Positions 50,293-58,796 of a stretch of DNA of 64,000 bases are shown here, piece after piece (the first letter of the stretch is position 1; the number at the start of each line of letters is the position of its first letter). The stretch covers positions 372,001 through 436,000 of the forward strand of contig NZ_JAKNUT010000002.1 in assembly GCF_023155855.1 (NCBI RefSeq). Reading direction: 5' to 3'. The stretch comes from Microbacterium aoyamense. Lineage in GTDB: Bacteria; Actinomycetota; Actinomycetes; Actinomycetales; Microbacteriaceae. The translations under genes and the position numbers were made by a program. Under the pieces are notes generated by a model. The model was given only the letters and a program-made list of their open reading frames with translations, did no database searches and was not told the DNA's origin.

Positions 50293-51486
50293 ATGCGCGT
50301 CGACATCGTCACCAAGGAGTACCCGCCCGAGATCTACGGGGGAGCGGGAGTCCATGCGACCGAGCTCGTGAAGGCCCTGCGCGCGTCGATCGACGTCGAG
50401 GTGCGGGCGTTCGGCGCGCAGCGCGACGAGCCGGGCACGACCTCGTACGGTGTCCCGGTCGAGCTTCAGGGCGCGAACGCGGCCGTTCAGACGCTGGGCA
50501 CGGATCTTGAGATCGTGACGGATGTCGCGGGCGCCGACGTCGTGCACAGTCACACCTGGTACGCCAACTTCGCAGGGCACCTCGCGAGCCTGCTGCACGG
50601 CATCCCGCACATCGTCACGGCTCACTCCCTCGAGCCGCTCCGGCCGTGGAAGGCCGAGCAGCTGGGCGGGGGCTACGCCGTGTCGAGCTACATCGAGAAG
50701 ACCGCCTACGAGGGCGCCGCGGCGGTCGTGGCCGTGTCGAACGGCATGCGCGACGACATCCTGCGCAGCTACCCCGCGCTGGACCCCGACAAGGTGCGGG
50801 TGATCTACAACGGCATCGACGTCGAGGCGTGGCATCCCGTCGTAGATCCGCCCCTCCTCGCCGAGCTCGGCGTCGACGCGTCGCGGCCGTCGGTCGTCTT
50901 CGTGGGCCGCATCACGCGGCAGAAGGGCCTGCCCTACTTCCTGCGCGCCGCCGAGCTGCTGCCCGCCGACGTCCAGGTCATCCTGTGCGCCGGCGCGCCG
51001 GACACGCCGCAGATCATGACCGAGGTCGAGGACCTCGTGCGGGGACTCCAGCAGACGCGCGACGGTGTCGTATGGATCGATCGGATGCTGTCGCGCCACG
51101 AGCTGTGCACGATCCTCTCGGCGGCCACGACCTTCGTCTGCCCGTCCGTCTACGAGCCCCTCGGCATCGTGAACCTCGAGGCCATGGCGTGCGGCGCCGC
51201 CGTCGTGGGCACCGCGACCGGCGGCATCCCCGAAGTCGTCGTCGACGGCGTCACGGGCCGGCTCGTGCCGATCGAGCAGGTGCAGGACGGCACCGGCACG
51301 CCCGTGGACCCCGAGCGCTTCGTCGCCGACCTCGCACGGGTGCTCACCGAGGTGGTCTCGGATCCCGCCCGGGCTGCCGCGTTCGGGGCGGCGGGTCGCG
51401 AACGCGCGGCGAACGAGTTCAGCTGGGCGCGCATCGCCGAGCAGACCGAGGCGCTCTACACGGAAGTCGTCGGCGCGCGGGGGTGA
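50293..51486 (+). CDS. glgA: Actinobacterial glycogen synthase / alpha-maltose-1-phosphate synthase
   Basis: A 397-residue GT4-type glycosyltransferase using ADP-glucose. The start KEYPPEIYGGAGVHATELVKALR and the donor-site PSVYEPLGIVNLEAMACGAAVVGTATGGIPEVV are typical of the short actinobacterial GlgA. The mycobacterial homologue was shown to make maltose 1-phosphate (GlgM), so that activity is possible here. ATG 50293 is supported by the leaderless box; an in-frame TTG at 50284 is less likely. Confidence 0.94.
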   Translation: MRVDIVTKEYPPEIYGGAGVHATELVKALRASIDVEVRAFGAQRDEPGTTSYGVPVELQGANAAVQTLGTDLEIVTDVAGADVVHSHTWYANFAGHLASLLHGIPHIVTAHSLEPLRPWKAEQLGGGYAVSSYIEKTAYEGAAAVVAVSNGMRDDILRSYPALDPDKVRVIYNGIDVEAWHPVVDPPLLAELGVDASRPSVVFVGRITRQKGLPYFLRAAELLPADVQVILCAGAPDTPQIMTEVEDLVRGLQQTRDGVVWIDRMLSRHELCTILSAATTFVCPSVYEPLGIVNLEAMACGAAVVGTATGGIPEVVVDGVTGRLVPIEQVQDGTGTPVDPERFVADLARVLTEVVSDPARAAAFGAAGRERAANEFSWARIAEQTEALYTEVVGARG

Positions 51487-51515
51487 GGCGCGGCGGCACC
51501 ACCCGCCTCGCCCGA

Positions 51516-51521
51516 TAGGCT
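51516..51521 (+). promoter_or_regulatory. -10 box of the ABC ATPase gene (leaderless)
   Basis: TAGGCT ends 6 nt before ATG 51528. Confidence 0.55.
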
Positions 51522-51527
51522 GGACGC

Positions 51528-52313
<786 letters not shown>

Positions 52314-52324
52314 CTCCCGTCTGG

Positions 52325-52330
52325 TAAGCT
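52325..52330 (+). promoter_or_regulatory. -10 box and leader hairpin of rpmE2
   Basis: TAAGCT is followed at 52339-52352 by a small stem (GGTGC/GCACC, loop GCTT) at the expected 5' end. The leader is about 70 nt and ends with AAAGGA. No Zur box was recognised. Confidence 0.45.
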
Positions 52331-52407
52331 AGATGGTTGGTGCGCTTGCACCATTCAGACTTTGTCCGCTCTGGCAAAATCCAGGGCATCACACTAAAGG
52401 ACTTCCC

Positions 52408-52656
52408 ATGAAGACTGACATCCACCCCGAGTACCAGGCCGTCGTGTTCCGCGACCTCGGTTCGGGCGAGACCTTCCTCACGCGCTCGACCGTCACGAGC
52501 AGCAAGACGATCGAGCTCGACGGCGTCGAGTACCCCGTCATCGACGTCGAGATCTCGTCGGCCTCGCACCCGTTCTACACGGGCAAGCAGCGCATCATGG
52601 ACTCGGCCGGTCGCGTCGAGAAGTTCAACCAGCGCTTCAAGAACTTCGGCAAGTAA
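52408..52656 (+). CDS. rpmE2: 50S ribosomal protein L31, type B
   Basis: An 82-residue large-subunit protein. The motif [16 protein letters not shown] and [28 protein letters not shown] are diagnostic. It lacks the CxxC zinc ligands of the type A paralogue; such type B proteins often replace the zinc form under zinc limitation. ATG 52408 follows AAAGGA; an open frame runs upstream through the leader but has no L31 similarity. A strong terminator follows. Confidence 0.97.
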   Translation: MKTDIHPEYQAVVFRDLGSGETFLTRSTVTSSKTIELDGVEYPVIDVEISSASHPFYTGKQRIMDSAGRVEKFNQRFKNFGK

Positions 52657-52667
52657 GTTCCGCGTTC

Positions 52668-52697
52668 ACGAAAGCCCCGCTCCTGCGGGGCTTTCGT
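52668..52697 (+). terminator. Terminator after rpmE2
   Basis: A perfect 13-bp stem ACGAAAGCCCCGC with a TCCT loop, 11 nt after the stop, followed by CGTTCG. The A/T-rich stem ends could also stop the convergent exonuclease gene. Confidence 0.85.
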
Positions 52698-52727
52698 CGT
52701 TCGAGGGTTCGTCGTCCCGGGGTCCAC

Positions 52728-53480
52728 TCAGCGCACGGGCCAGGTTCCGTCGAGGCGGTCGTGGGGGTCGATCCGGCCGATGCGGATGAAGTACTCCGTC
52801 AGACTGTCGGCCTGCGCACGGGCCCAGCCGATCTGGCGCGTATGCAGTTCCTGCGCGCTCCCCGGCAGCCACGCCGCGTAGCGCTCGGCGAGCGCCTGTG
52901 CGACCCGACCGGCGGCGATGGCATCGGCCGACGCCTCGTGCGCGTCGTCGAGCCGCACGGCATAGTGCGCCGCGACGACCGAGAGCGTGCGCTTGCCGCG
53001 ACGGTATCGGTCGTACCGCTTGTCCATGACGAGGGGGTCGATGACGGGCGCGGGGGAGTCGAGCGGCTCGATGCCGTTGCGCAGGGCCTCGTGGTGCAGG
53101 AGCGAGAAGTCGTAGGCCGCGTTGTACGCGACGACGGGGATGCCGGCATCCAGCAGTCCGCGCAGCGACGCGACGATCTCGCGGACGACCTCGCCGGCCG
53201 GGCGCCCGTCCGCGCGCGCTCGAGCGGTGGTGATTCCGTGGATCGCCGATGCCGCTTCGGGAATGAGGATGCCGGGATCGGCGAGCCAGCGCCGCTCGCG
53301 GACGACGGTGCCTGCGGCATCCAGCACACCGACGTACGCCGTGACGATGCGATCGCCCGCGACGTCCACCCCGGTCGTCTCGAGATCGAAGACGCCGACG
53401 ACCTCGACCCACTCCGGCCGCCCGAAGAGGGGGAGCACGTCCGATCGCATGCCCCAGACGGTATGCGACGCCTCCGACAT
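52728..53480 (-). CDS. DnaQ-like 3'-5' exonuclease
   Basis: A 250-residue DEDDh exonuclease of the DNA polymerase III epsilon superfamily. The metal ligands are FDLETTG (Asp32, Glu34), NAAYDFSLL (Asp) and HEASADAIAAGR (His, Asp). The family HGIT motif follows the first strand. The gene stands alone, so it may act in repair, RNA turnover or as a proofreading partner. ATG 53450 (10 residues shorter) is an alternative start. Confidence 0.9.
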   Translation of the reverse strand: MSEASHTVWGMRSDVLPLFGRPEWVEVVGVFDLETTGVDVAGDRIVTAYVGVLDAAGTVVRERRWLADPGILIPEAASAIHGITTARARADGRPAGEVVREIVASLRGLLDAGIPVVAYNAAYDFSLLHHEALRNGIEPLDSPAPVIDPLVMDKRYDRYRRGKRTLSVVAAHYAVRLDDAHEASADAIAAGRVAQALAERYAAWLPGSAQELHTRQIGWARAQADSLTEYFIRIGRIDPHDRLDGTWPVR

Positions 53481-53519
53481 CGCGCGTGCGCCCCGCCCGA
53501 CTTCTCAGGACCGGGCTCG

Positions 53520-53525
53520 TACAAT
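53520..53525 (+). promoter_or_regulatory. -10 box of the second alpha/beta hydrolase gene (leaderless)
   Basis: TACAAT ends 6 nt before GTG 53532. Confidence 0.5.
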
Positions 53526-53531
53526 CGATCC

Positions 53532-54431
53532 GTGACCCTCGCGAACCCCTATGCCCCGCTGCTCGATGCGATTCCGGTCGAGCGCCGCGAGGTCGAGGTG
53601 ATGGGATCCACGACCGTCTACTGGGTCTACGGTCCGGACGACGCCGAGACGACGATCCTCGCCGTCCACGGCTACCGCGGCGAGCACCACGGGCTCGAGC
53701 CGATCGTCGCGCATCTGCCTGGCACCCGGGTGATCTCTCCCGACCTGCCGGGCTTCGGCGAGACGCCGCCGATCCCGGGCCGCACGCACGACCTCGACAC
53801 CTACGTCGCGTGGCTGACCGCGTTCTCGGCGGCCACCGCACAGGGAGCCGTGCTCATCGGTCACTCCTTCGGCTCGATCGTGAGCGCCGCAGCCGTCGCC
53901 GCCGGTCTCCCGACGCCGCGGCTCGTGCTCATCAACCCGATCGGCGCACCGGCGCTCGAGGGCAGCAAGGGCTTCCTCACCCGACTCGCGATCGTCTATT
54001 ACCAGGTCGGCGCGAAGCTCCCCGAGAGCGTCGGCGACAAGCTCCTGCGGAGCAAGGCCGTCGTTCGCATCATGAGCGCCTCGATGACGAACTCGAAGGA
54101 CCCGGCGATCCGCCGATTCGTGCGCGATCAGCACGACCTCTACTTCTCGCGCTTCTCGGATCGCACGGTGCTGCACGAGGGCTTCCTCGCGTCGGTGTCG
54201 AACGATGTGCGGGTCTCGGCGCCGCTCATCGACGTCCCGACGCTCCTCATCGCGGCGCAGGAGGACGAGATCACGAACATCGACGACGTCCGCCGTCTCG
54301 CGACGCTGTTCGCCGACGTCGAGCTCGTCGAGATCCCGAACGTCGGGCACCTCATCCACTACGAGACGCCGCAGGTCGCGGCGTCGGCCATCATGCGGTT
54401 CGTCGCGCCTTCCGCTCCCGGTACGCGTTGA
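53532..54431 (+). CDS. Alpha/beta hydrolase
   Basis: A 299-residue alpha/beta-fold hydrolase. Visible motifs are the HG oxyanion region VHGYRGEHHGLEP, the nucleophile elbow LIGHSFGSIVSAA, the acid region LLIAAQEDEITN and the terminal His in IPNVGHLIHYETP. This is the MhpC/epoxide-hydrolase-like group; the substrate is unknown. GTG 53532 is supported by the TACAAT box. Its last 41 nt overlap the 3' end of the convergent CGNR gene. Confidence 0.9.
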   Translation: MTLANPYAPLLDAIPVERREVEVMGSTTVYWVYGPDDAETTILAVHGYRGEHHGLEPIVAHLPGTRVISPDLPGFGETPPIPGRTHDLDTYVAWLTAFSAATAQGAVLIGHSFGSIVSAAAVAAGLPTPRLVLINPIGAPALEGSKGFLTRLAIVYYQVGAKLPESVGDKLLRSKAVVRIMSASMTNSKDPAIRRFVRDQHDLYFSRFSDRTVLHEGFLASVSNDVRVSAPLIDVPTLLIAAQEDEITNIDDVRRLATLFADVELVEIPNVGHLIHYETPQVAASAIMRFVAPSAPGTR

Positions 54432-54945
54432 CGTTCATGCGGTTGCCGCAGTTGCCGGTGTCGCAGTAGCGCTTGGACCCGTTGCGCGAGAAGTCGACGT
54501 AGACGGATTCGCAGTCGTCGGCGTCGCACACGCGCACGCGGTCGTACTCATCGGAGCGGATGACGTCGACGAACGCCATAGCGGCTTCGACGAGGATCCT
54601 GGTGGCAAGGGATGCGTCGTCCGGTGTCGCGTGGATGTGCCAGTCGAAATCGTCGTGCTTGGACAGCTGGGGGAGTGCTTGCCCGTCGCGCAGCATCTCG
54701 TTGACGAGCGGGACTGCGGATTCGCGGTCCACGTCCCACAACTGCCGCAGGCGGGGACGGATGGCGCGGACCGCCGCGATCTCGGTTGCGTCGCGCCGGA
54801 TCGTGCCGGTGTAGGGGTTGACCATCAGGTACGCACCGAGGTCGTCGGCGGTCTGCAGCGTGTCTTCTCCGTCGTACCCGGGAAGAGTGTTCACGAGGTG
54901 CACGGCGGCGTCGAGCGCTTGCCGTGTGTCATTGATGAAAACCAT
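54391..54945 (-). CDS. CGNR zinc-finger/ABATE-domain regulator
   Basis: A 184-residue putative transcription regulator with an N-terminal ABATE (stress-response) domain starting FINDTRQALDAAVHLVNTLPG and a C-terminal CGNR zinc finger: VCDADDCESVYVDFSRNGSKRYCDTGNCGNRMNVNAYRERK in outline, with four Cys ligands. I chose ATG 54945 because AGGAG lies 5-9 nt upstream; ATG 54960 is alternative. It is divergent from the EamA transporter gene, which it may control. Confidence 0.92.
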   Translation of the reverse strand: MVFINDTRQALDAAVHLVNTLPGYDGEDTLQTADDLGAYLMVNPYTGTIRRDATEIAAVRAIRPRLRQLWDVDRESAVPLVNEMLRDGQALPQLSKHDDFDWHIHATPDDASLATRILVEAAMAFVDVIRSDEYDRVRVCDADDCESVYVDFSRNGSKRYCDTGNCGNRMNVNAYRERKARRTA

Positions 54946-55019
54946 GTTGACTCCTGACATCCCGATCCGGTACCGTCACCAGTGTAACCACGCTTGACTC
55001 ATGACAGACGGATGCCGCC

Positions 55020-56015
55020 ATGACCGCCACCGCACCCATTCCCGTGCTCTCGCCGGTCGCGGCGCCCAGCCGCATGACGTCGGGGATCGTGCTGGCCGTG
55101 GCATCCGCCCTCGCGTTCTCGTCCAGCGGGCCGCTCGTGAAGCCGCTCCTCGAGGCGGGCTGGTCGCTCGGCGCGGCGCTCCTCGTGCGCATGGGGCTGT
55201 CGGGGCTCATCCTCGCTCCGGCACTGTTCCTCGCAATCCGGCGGCAGAAGCGCTTCCTGCGCCGCCACGGGGCGCTCATCGTCGGATTCGGACTCACCGC
55301 GGTCGCGGGGTGTCAGATCTTCTTCTTCTCGGCGATGCAGCGGATGCCGGTCGCGGTGGCGCTCCTCATCCAGTACCTGGCGCCCGTGCTTCTCGTGCTG
55401 TTCGCCTGGGCCCGTACCCGCCGGGCTCCGTCGAAGCTCGTCATCGCGGGGTCGCTCGTCGCGATCATCGGACTCGTGCTCGTCGTGGACATCTCCGGCG
55501 CGCAGTTCGATCTGCTCGGGACGCTCTTCGCTCTCGCCGCGGCCGTGTGCGTGGGCGCGTACTTCCTCATCGCGGAGCGGACGGGCGACGACCTGCCGCC
55601 GTTGGCGCTCGCTTCGGGCGGGCTGCTCGTCGGCACGACCCTCATGGCGCTGCTCGCCGTGATCGGGGTGTTCCCCGTCGTGGCCCCGATGGTCGACGTG
55701 ACGCTCGCGGGTGCGACGGTGCCGTGGTGGATGCCGCTGCTCTGGGTCGCCGGCATCGGGACGACCGTCGGCTACGCCTTCGGCGTCATGGCGGTGCCGC
55801 GGGTCGGGTCGCGGATCGCCTCGTTCGTCGGGTTGTCGGAAGTGCTCTTCGCCCTCGGGTTCGCCTGGCTGCTGCTGGGCGAGACGCCGGCGCCGATCCA
55901 GTTCGTCGGCGGAGCGCTCATCCTCGCGGGCGTCGTGCTGGTGCGGATGGATGCCTCGTCCGCCGGCGAGCCGAAGGGGGAGGCAGCCGTCGTCCCCGTC
56001 GTGCCGGCTCCCTGA
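55020..56015 (+). CDS. EamA/DMT-family permease
   Basis: A 331-residue drug/metabolite transporter with ten hydrophobic helices in two five-helix EamA repeats. The short loops and helix ends GPLVKPLLEAGWSLGAALLVRMGL and LIQYLAPVLLVLFAWARTRRAPSKL are typical. The substrate (amino acids or metabolites are usual) is unknown. It is divergent from the CGNR regulator across 74 nt. Its stop is only 6 nt from the stop of the convergent lrp gene. Confidence 0.9.
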   Translation: MTATAPIPVLSPVAAPSRMTSGIVLAVASALAFSSSGPLVKPLLEAGWSLGAALLVRMGLSGLILAPALFLAIRRQKRFLRRHGALIVGFGLTAVAGCQIFFFSAMQRMPVAVALLIQYLAPVLLVLFAWARTRRAPSKLVIAGSLVAIIGLVLVVDISGAQFDLLGTLFALAAAVCVGAYFLIAERTGDDLPPLALASGGLLVGTTLMALLAVIGVFPVVAPMVDVTLAGATVPWWMPLLWVAGIGTTVGYAFGVMAVPRVGSRIASFVGLSEVLFALGFAWLLLGETPAPIQFVGGALILAGVVLVRMDASSAGEPKGEAAVVPVVPAP

Positions 56016-56021
56016 CCCGAC

Positions 56022-56495
56022 TCAGCGCTCGCGCCGCGCCAGCTCCATGAGCGGAGTGACCCGGTGGCCGATGACCTCGCCCATCACGAGCGAGGTCTCG
56101 GTGCGCTCGACGCCCTCGATCGCGAGGATGCGGGCATCCGTGTCGAAGAGGTGCTGCGTGTCGCGGCACGCGACGCGCACCAGCAGATCGACCTGACCGC
56201 TCAGGCCGTGGGCCTGCACGACCTCGGGAACGCGCTGGAGCTCGCTCGTGATGCGCGGAAGGTCTGCCTGGCGCACGATGACGTTGATGAACGCTTCGAT
56301 CGGGTATCCGAGCGCAGCCGACGAGATCGCGCGCTCGTACGACAGGAAGACCCCCGACCGGTCGAGGCGGCTCATGCGCGCCTGCACGGTGTTGCGTGAG
56401 AGTCCGAGGCGATCGGCGAGCGCGACGACGGTCGCACGCGGATCGGCCGCGAGAGCTTCGAGCAGCTCGAGGTCGACGTGGTCGAGGGAACTCAT
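56022..56495 (-). CDS. Lrp/AsnC-family transcriptional regulator
   Basis: A 157-residue leucine-responsive-type regulator. The helix-turn-helix LEALAADPRATVVALADRLGLSRNTVQARMSRLDRSGVF is followed by a RAM ligand-binding domain (PEVVQAHGLSGQVDLLVRVACRD). ATG 56495 is preferred over 56513 because TATCGT then lies 8 nt upstream. It is divergent from a 2-oxo acid dehydrogenase operon, the BkdR-like arrangement, so control of branched-chain amino acid catabolism in response to an amino acid is likely. Confidence 0.93.
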   Translation of the reverse strand: MSSLDHVDLELLEALAADPRATVVALADRLGLSRNTVQARMSRLDRSGVFLSYERAISSAALGYPIEAFINVIVRQADLPRITSELQRVPEVVQAHGLSGQVDLLVRVACRDTQHLFDTDARILAIEGVERTETSLVMGEVIGHRVTPLMELARRER

Positions 56496-56503
56496 AGTGC
56501 GAA

Positions 56504-56509
56504 ACGATA
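56504..56509 (-). promoter_or_regulatory. -10 box of the lrp gene (leaderless)
   Basis: TATCGT on the minus strand ends 8 nt before ATG 56495. Confidence 0.4.
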
Positions 56510-56533
56510 GCACGCAGTTGGGACCCGAATGTA

Positions 56534-56576
56534 CGCAACATGCTCAAGCGATCTTCGGTTGCTTGAGCTAGTTGCG
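56534..56576. promoter_or_regulatory. Large dyad in the lrp/bkd divergent region, probable Lrp-type operator
   Basis: CGCAACATGCTCAAGC and GCTTGAGCTAGTTGCG are inverted copies (14 of 16 pairs) separated by 11 nt. The right arm contains TTGAGC, the -35 box of the dehydrogenase operon, so a bound regulator would touch that promoter. Confidence 0.6.
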
Positions 56577-56591
56577 ATGCCGACGTATCGT
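56563..56591 (+). promoter_or_regulatory. Promoter of the branched-chain dehydrogenase operon
   Basis: TTGAGC (56563-56568), a 17-nt spacer and TATCGT (56586-56591). The leader to ATG 56659 is about 60 nt and ends with GGAGGAGGG. Confidence 0.5.
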
Positions 56592-56658
56592 CGGGCTCGT
56601 CGGCGATGCTGCCGGCGATCCGCAAAGGCCACCTCACGAGGGAGGCCCTGGAGGAGGG

Positions 56659-57783
56659 ATGGCGACGATGCACACCTTTACCGCGACGACTGAGCCCCAG
56701 ATCGACATCGACGATGTCGCCCGGCTCGTGACGCCCGACGGCGAGCGCATCGCCGATCCCGACCTCGAGCGCTGGATCGCCGACGTCGACACGGCGATGC
56801 TGCAGAGTCTGTATCGCGACATGGTGCTCGTGCGCCGCGTCGACACCGAAGGCGTCGCACTCCAGCGCCAGGGTCAGCTCGGGCTGTGGGCGCCCTGCCA
56901 GGGCCAGGAGGCCACGCAGGTCGGCACCGCGCGCGGCTTCCGCGCCGACGACTTCGTGTTCCCGAGCTACCGCGAGATCGGCGTCCAGCACGTCCGCGGC
57001 GCGAAGCCCGAGGACTTCGTCCTCGCGTGGCGCGGCGAGTCCCACTCGACCTACAACCCGTACGACATCAACACCGCGTCGCCGCAGATCATCATCGGCG
57101 CGCAGTCGCTGCACGCCGTCGGCTACGCGATGGGCATCCAGCGCGACGGCACCGACCAGGTCGCCGCCGCCTACTTCGGTGACGGCGCGTCCAGCCAGGG
57201 CGACGTCAACGAGGCGATGGTCTTCGCATCCTCGTTCCGTGCCCCCGTGATCTTCGTCTGCACGAACAACCAGTGGGCGATCTCGGAGCCCGTCACGGTG
57301 CAGGCGAAGTTCCCCATCGCCGGCCGCGCGCCCGGGTTCGGCATCCCGAGCATGCGCGTCGACGGCAACGACGTGCTCGCCTGCCTCGCCGCGATGCGCT
57401 GGGCGGCCGACATCGCCCGTCGCGGCGGCGGGCCCGCCTTCATCGAGGCGGTGACGTACCGCATGGGTCCGCACACGACGTCGGACGACCCCACGCGCTA
57501 CCGCGACAAGGAAGAGGTCGAGCGCTGGCGCCACCGCGACCCGATCGCCCGTGTCGAGGCGCTCCTTCGCAAGATGGATGCCTTCGACGACGCGTTCGCG
57601 GCGCAGGTCGGCGCCGATGCCGACGCGCTGGGCGCCGAGGTGCGGGCCGCGGCGCTGGGCGCCGTGACCCGGCCCGCGATCGAGGTCTTCGACGACGTCT
57701 ACGCCGAGCCGCACACGGGCCTGACGGAACAGCGTGCCTGGTACGGCTCCTACCTCGACGGCTTCGACACCGAGGCGGCCTGA
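56659..57783 (+). CDS. bkdA: 2-oxo acid dehydrogenase E1 component, alpha subunit (probably branched-chain)
   Basis: Thiamine-diphosphate-dependent decarboxylase subunit, 374 residues. The ThDP motif is GDGASSQGDVNEAMVFASSFRAPVIFVCTNNQWAIS, and the phosphorylation-loop-like region YRMGPHTTSDDPTRYRDKEEVERW is conserved. Two-subunit E1 enzymes in actinobacteria usually serve branched-chain 2-oxo acids, because pyruvate uses the single-chain AceE; the Lrp and methylcrotonyl-CoA carboxylase neighbours support this. The pyruvate enzyme remains possible. ATG 56659 lies very close to GGAGGAGGG; ATG 56668 is an alternative start. Confidence 0.88.
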   Translation: MATMHTFTATTEPQIDIDDVARLVTPDGERIADPDLERWIADVDTAMLQSLYRDMVLVRRVDTEGVALQRQGQLGLWAPCQGQEATQVGTARGFRADDFVFPSYREIGVQHVRGAKPEDFVLAWRGESHSTYNPYDINTASPQIIIGAQSLHAVGYAMGIQRDGTDQVAAAYFGDGASSQGDVNEAMVFASSFRAPVIFVCTNNQWAISEPVTVQAKFPIAGRAPGFGIPSMRVDGNDVLACLAAMRWAADIARRGGGPAFIEAVTYRMGPHTTSDDPTRYRDKEEVERWRHRDPIARVEALLRKMDAFDDAFAAQVGADADALGAEVRAAALGAVTRPAIEVFDDVYAEPHTGLTEQRAWYGSYLDGFDTEAA

Positions 57784-57785
57784 TC

Positions 57786-58796
57786 ATGACGAAGCTGACG
57801 ATGGCGAAGTCCATCAACGAGGCCCTGCGCCGCGGCATGGCCGACGACCCGAAGGTGCTCATCATGGGTGAGGACATCGGCAAGCTCGGGGGCGTCTTCC
57901 GCGTCACCGACGGGCTGCAGACCGAGTTCGGCGCGCAGCGGGTCATCGACACCCCGCTCGCCGAGGCGGGGATCATGGGCACGGCGGTGGGTCTCGCGTT
58001 CCGCGGCTACCGCCCCGTCGTCGAGATCCAGTTCGACGGGTTCGTGTACCCCGCGTTCGATCAGATCGTCTGCCAGGTCGCGAAGCTCCACTACCGCACG
58101 CGCGGCAACGTCAAGATGCCGATCACGATCCGCATCCCGTGGGCGGGCGGGGTCGGTGCGGCCGAGCACCACTCCGAGTCTCCGGAGGCCTACTTCGTGC
58201 ACACGTCCGGCCTGCGGGTCGTCGCGGTCTCCAACCCGCAGGATGCCTACGTCATGCTGCGTCAGGCGATCGCCTCGGACGACCCGGTGGTCTACTTCGA
58301 ACCGAAGCGGCTCTACCACTCGAAGGGCGAGGTGGACCTCGACGCCGACCTGGCCGACGCGCCGCCCATGGGCGTCGCCCGCGTCGCCCGCGAGGGCAGC
58401 GACGTCACGATCCTCACCTACGGTGCGCAGGTGCCGGTGGCGATGGATGCCGCGACCGCCGCAGAAGACGACGGCGTCTCGATCGAGGTCATCGACCTGC
58501 GCTCGATCTCGCCCGTCGACTACCGCACGGTGACGGCGTCGGTCCGCAAGACCGGTCGCGTCGTCGTGACGCACGAGGCCGCCCGCGAGGCCGGCGTCGG
58601 CGCGGAGCTCATCGCGAGCGTCACGGAGCGCTGCTTCAACCACCTCGAAGCTGCACCCGCCCGCGTCACGGGGCACGACATCCCGTATCCGCCTGCGAAG
58701 CTCGAGAAGCACCATGTGCCCGACCTCGACCGCATCCTCGACGCCGTCGACCGCGTGCTGGATCGCCCCAACTCGATGTCGGGGGTGTCCCTGTGA
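57786..58796 (+). CDS. bkdB: 2-oxo acid dehydrogenase E1 component, beta subunit (probably branched-chain)
   Basis: Beta subunit of the heterotetrameric E1, 336 residues. Family motifs are MGEDIGKLGGVFRVTDGLQTEFG, DTPLAEAGIMGTAVGLAFRGYRPVVEIQFDGF and the C-terminal VTHEAAREAGVGAELIASV. It starts 2 nt after the alpha-subunit stop and overlaps the E2 gene by 4 nt, giving a coupled three-gene unit. Confidence 0.92.
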   Translation: MTKLTMAKSINEALRRGMADDPKVLIMGEDIGKLGGVFRVTDGLQTEFGAQRVIDTPLAEAGIMGTAVGLAFRGYRPVVEIQFDGFVYPAFDQIVCQVAKLHYRTRGNVKMPITIRIPWAGGVGAAEHHSESPEAYFVHTSGLRVVAVSNPQDAYVMLRQAIASDDPVVYFEPKRLYHSKGEVDLDADLADAPPMGVARVAREGSDVTILTYGAQVPVAMDAATAAEDDGVSIEVIDLRSISPVDYRTVTASVRKTGRVVVTHEAAREAGVGAELIASVTERCFNHLEAAPARVTGHDIPYPPAKLEKHHVPDLDRILDAVDRVLDRPNSMSGVSL

